Source: an uncultured Clostridia bacterium (lineage in GTDB: Bacteria > Bacillota > Clostridia > Peptostreptococcales > Anaerovoracaceae). Taken from it: a stretch of 6,968 nt of DNA. Below are positions 6,018 through 6,968 of this stretch, piece by piece. How positions within the stretch are numbered: the stretch's first letter is position 1; every line of letters begins with the position of its first letter. The stretch is from NCBI GenBank assembly GCA_937928455.1, contig CALFUG010000157.1, positions 1-6,968 on the forward strand, read 5' to 3'. The notes under the pieces are model-generated. The model searched no databases and was not told the DNA's origin. It was given only the letters and a program-made list of their open reading frames with translations. The translations under genes and the position numbers were made by a program.

Positions 6018-6968
6018 GTGAATCATTCTTTTTACAATCCATTATTCAAAGCTTTTGTTCCGGATTGGCAACAAGTGTCGGATCGAAAGGTGAGAGACCG
6101 GTATGGAAAGGTTGCGGGGGTGGTAGGAATCCTCAGCAATCTGCTTTTGTGCGGGTTTAAAGTGGGCGTGGGAATTCTTTCCGGCAGCATTGCCATCATC
6201 GCAGACGGCATCAACAATTTGGCGGACGCCTCTTCCTCGGTGATTACCTTGGTGGGATTTCGGCTGGCGGCCATGCCGGAGGACAAGGATCATCCTTACG
6301 GCCACGCCCGAATCGAGTACTTAACCAGTCTGGTAATTTCCGGACTGATTATTCTGGTGGGAGCCGGCTTGTTGAAATCTTCCGTGGATAAAATTTTGAA
6401 CCCCACCTCTTTGGAAACGGGATGGGTGACCGTACTGGTATTGGCCCTGGCCATTTTAATCAAGCTGTGGCAAGCCGGATTCAATCGTGCGGCGGGAAGA
6501 AGAATTGACAGCCTGGCCTTACTGGCTACCGCTACGGATTCCAGAAATGACGTAATTGCCACGTCGGCGGTACTGGTCAGTGTATTGGTGGCTATGTTTT
6601 CTCCTTGGGTCATCGATGGATACGTAGGGGCTCTGGTGGCCTTGTTTATCATCTGGTCCGGTGTTATTTTGATTCGCGACAGCTCCAGCCCTCTGCTTGG
6701 AGAAGCTCCCGATCCGGAAATGGTGAAGGATATCGTGCGAATTACCCGAAGCTTCCCGGGGGTCAAAGGGATTCATGACTTGATGGTTCACAACTATGGC
6801 CCGGGTAGAATATTTTGTTCCATTCACGTAGAGGTGGACGCAGAGGACGATATCATGAAGAGCCATGATATGATTGACAACATTGAAACCGCGTTGAAAG
6901 AAGAGTTGAAGATACATGCCGTAGTTCATATGGATCCCATCAAGGTGGGGGATCCGCTGGTGGAACAC
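6018..6968 (+). CDS. cation diffusion facilitator transporter, likely Mn(II)/Fe(II) type (3' end outside the window)
   Basis: This is a CDF-family secondary transporter of the cytoplasmic membrane that exports divalent metal in exchange for protons. The frame is open for 317 codons to the window edge with no stop, so the gene is 3'-truncated here. It starts with GTG at 6018, with GGAG 7 nt upstream overlapping the stop of the TSCPD gene. Membrane helices lie at about 32-54, 57-83, 101-124, 136-155, 168-192 and 198-219, followed by a cytoplasmic metal-binding domain with GIHDLMVHNYG (251-261), IFCSIHVEVDA (265-275) and HAVVHMDP (300-307). The transport site reads Asn66-x3-Asp70 in helix 2 and Asp174-x3-Asp178 in helix 5. 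Zn(II) transporters normally have His in helix 5, whereas an N-D/D-D site is reported for Mn(II) exporters such as streptococcal MntE. Mn(II), or possibly Fe(II), is the inferred substrate. The family is certain; the metal is inferred. Confidence 0.92.
   Translation, partial: MNHSFYNPLFKAFVPDWQQVSDRKVRDRYGKVAGVVGILSNLLLCGFKVGVGILSGSIAIIADGINNLADASSSVITLVGFRLAAMPEDKDHPYGHARIEYLTSLVISGLIILVGAGLLKSSVDKILNPTSLETGWVTVLVLALAILIKLWQAGFNRAAGRRIDSLALLATATDSRNDVIATSAVLVSVLVAMFSPWVIDGYVGALVALFIIWSGVILIRDSSSPLLGEAPDPEMVKDIVRITRSFPGVKGIHDLMVHNYGPGRIFCSIHVEVDAEDDIMKSHDMIDNIETALKEELKIHAVVHMDPIKVGDPLVEH

Overview
The window is bacterial, tightly packed and read entirely on the + strand. By eye the base composition is near half G+C. 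The first four genes are the distal part of the oxidative ornithine-fermentation operon known from amino-acid-fermenting Clostridia such as Clostridium (Acetoanaerobium) sticklandii. The source is therefore most likely an anaerobic, Stickland-type Clostridia member; I cannot name the species.

Region 1 (2-5406) is the ornithine operon: ortB (PLP subunit of 2-amino-4-ketopentanoate thiolase, probably cut at its 5' end by the window edge), oraS and oraE (small and large subunits of adenosylcobalamin- and PLP-dependent D-ornithine 4,5-aminomutase), and a GlmL/MutL-like ASKHA-fold gene whose ATG overlaps the oraE stop. The pathway converts D-ornithine to 2,4-diaminopentanoate (OraSE). A dehydrogenase (Ord, not in the window) oxidises this to 2-amino-4-ketopentanoate, and OrtAB cleaves that with CoA to acetyl-CoA and alanine. 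The GlmL-like protein probably services the B12 mutase, but its role is not established. Gaps are 36 nt, 15 nt and an ATGA overlap. No terminator is evident after the last gene.

Region 2 (5407-5752) is a short regulatory and small-gene block. It holds an extended -10 promoter, a 52-codon gene for a single-pass membrane protein with a good ribosome binding site, and an intrinsic terminator. I do not recognise the small protein.

Region 3 (5753-6968) is a two-gene unit: an 84-aa stand-alone TSCPD-domain protein with four cysteines, and a GTG-started cation diffusion facilitator transporter that runs off the right edge. The transporter has an N-D/D-D transmembrane metal site, which points to Mn(II) (or Fe(II)) export rather than Zn(II). 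The terminator lies only about 20 nt before this unit, so it may be fed by read-through or attenuation.

Most of the window is a known pathway. The parts most worth a second look are the GlmL-like protein coupled to OraE, the small membrane protein with its own promoter and terminator, and the TSCPD-CDF pair. I found no RNA genes, insertion sequences, CRISPR arrays or phage genes.
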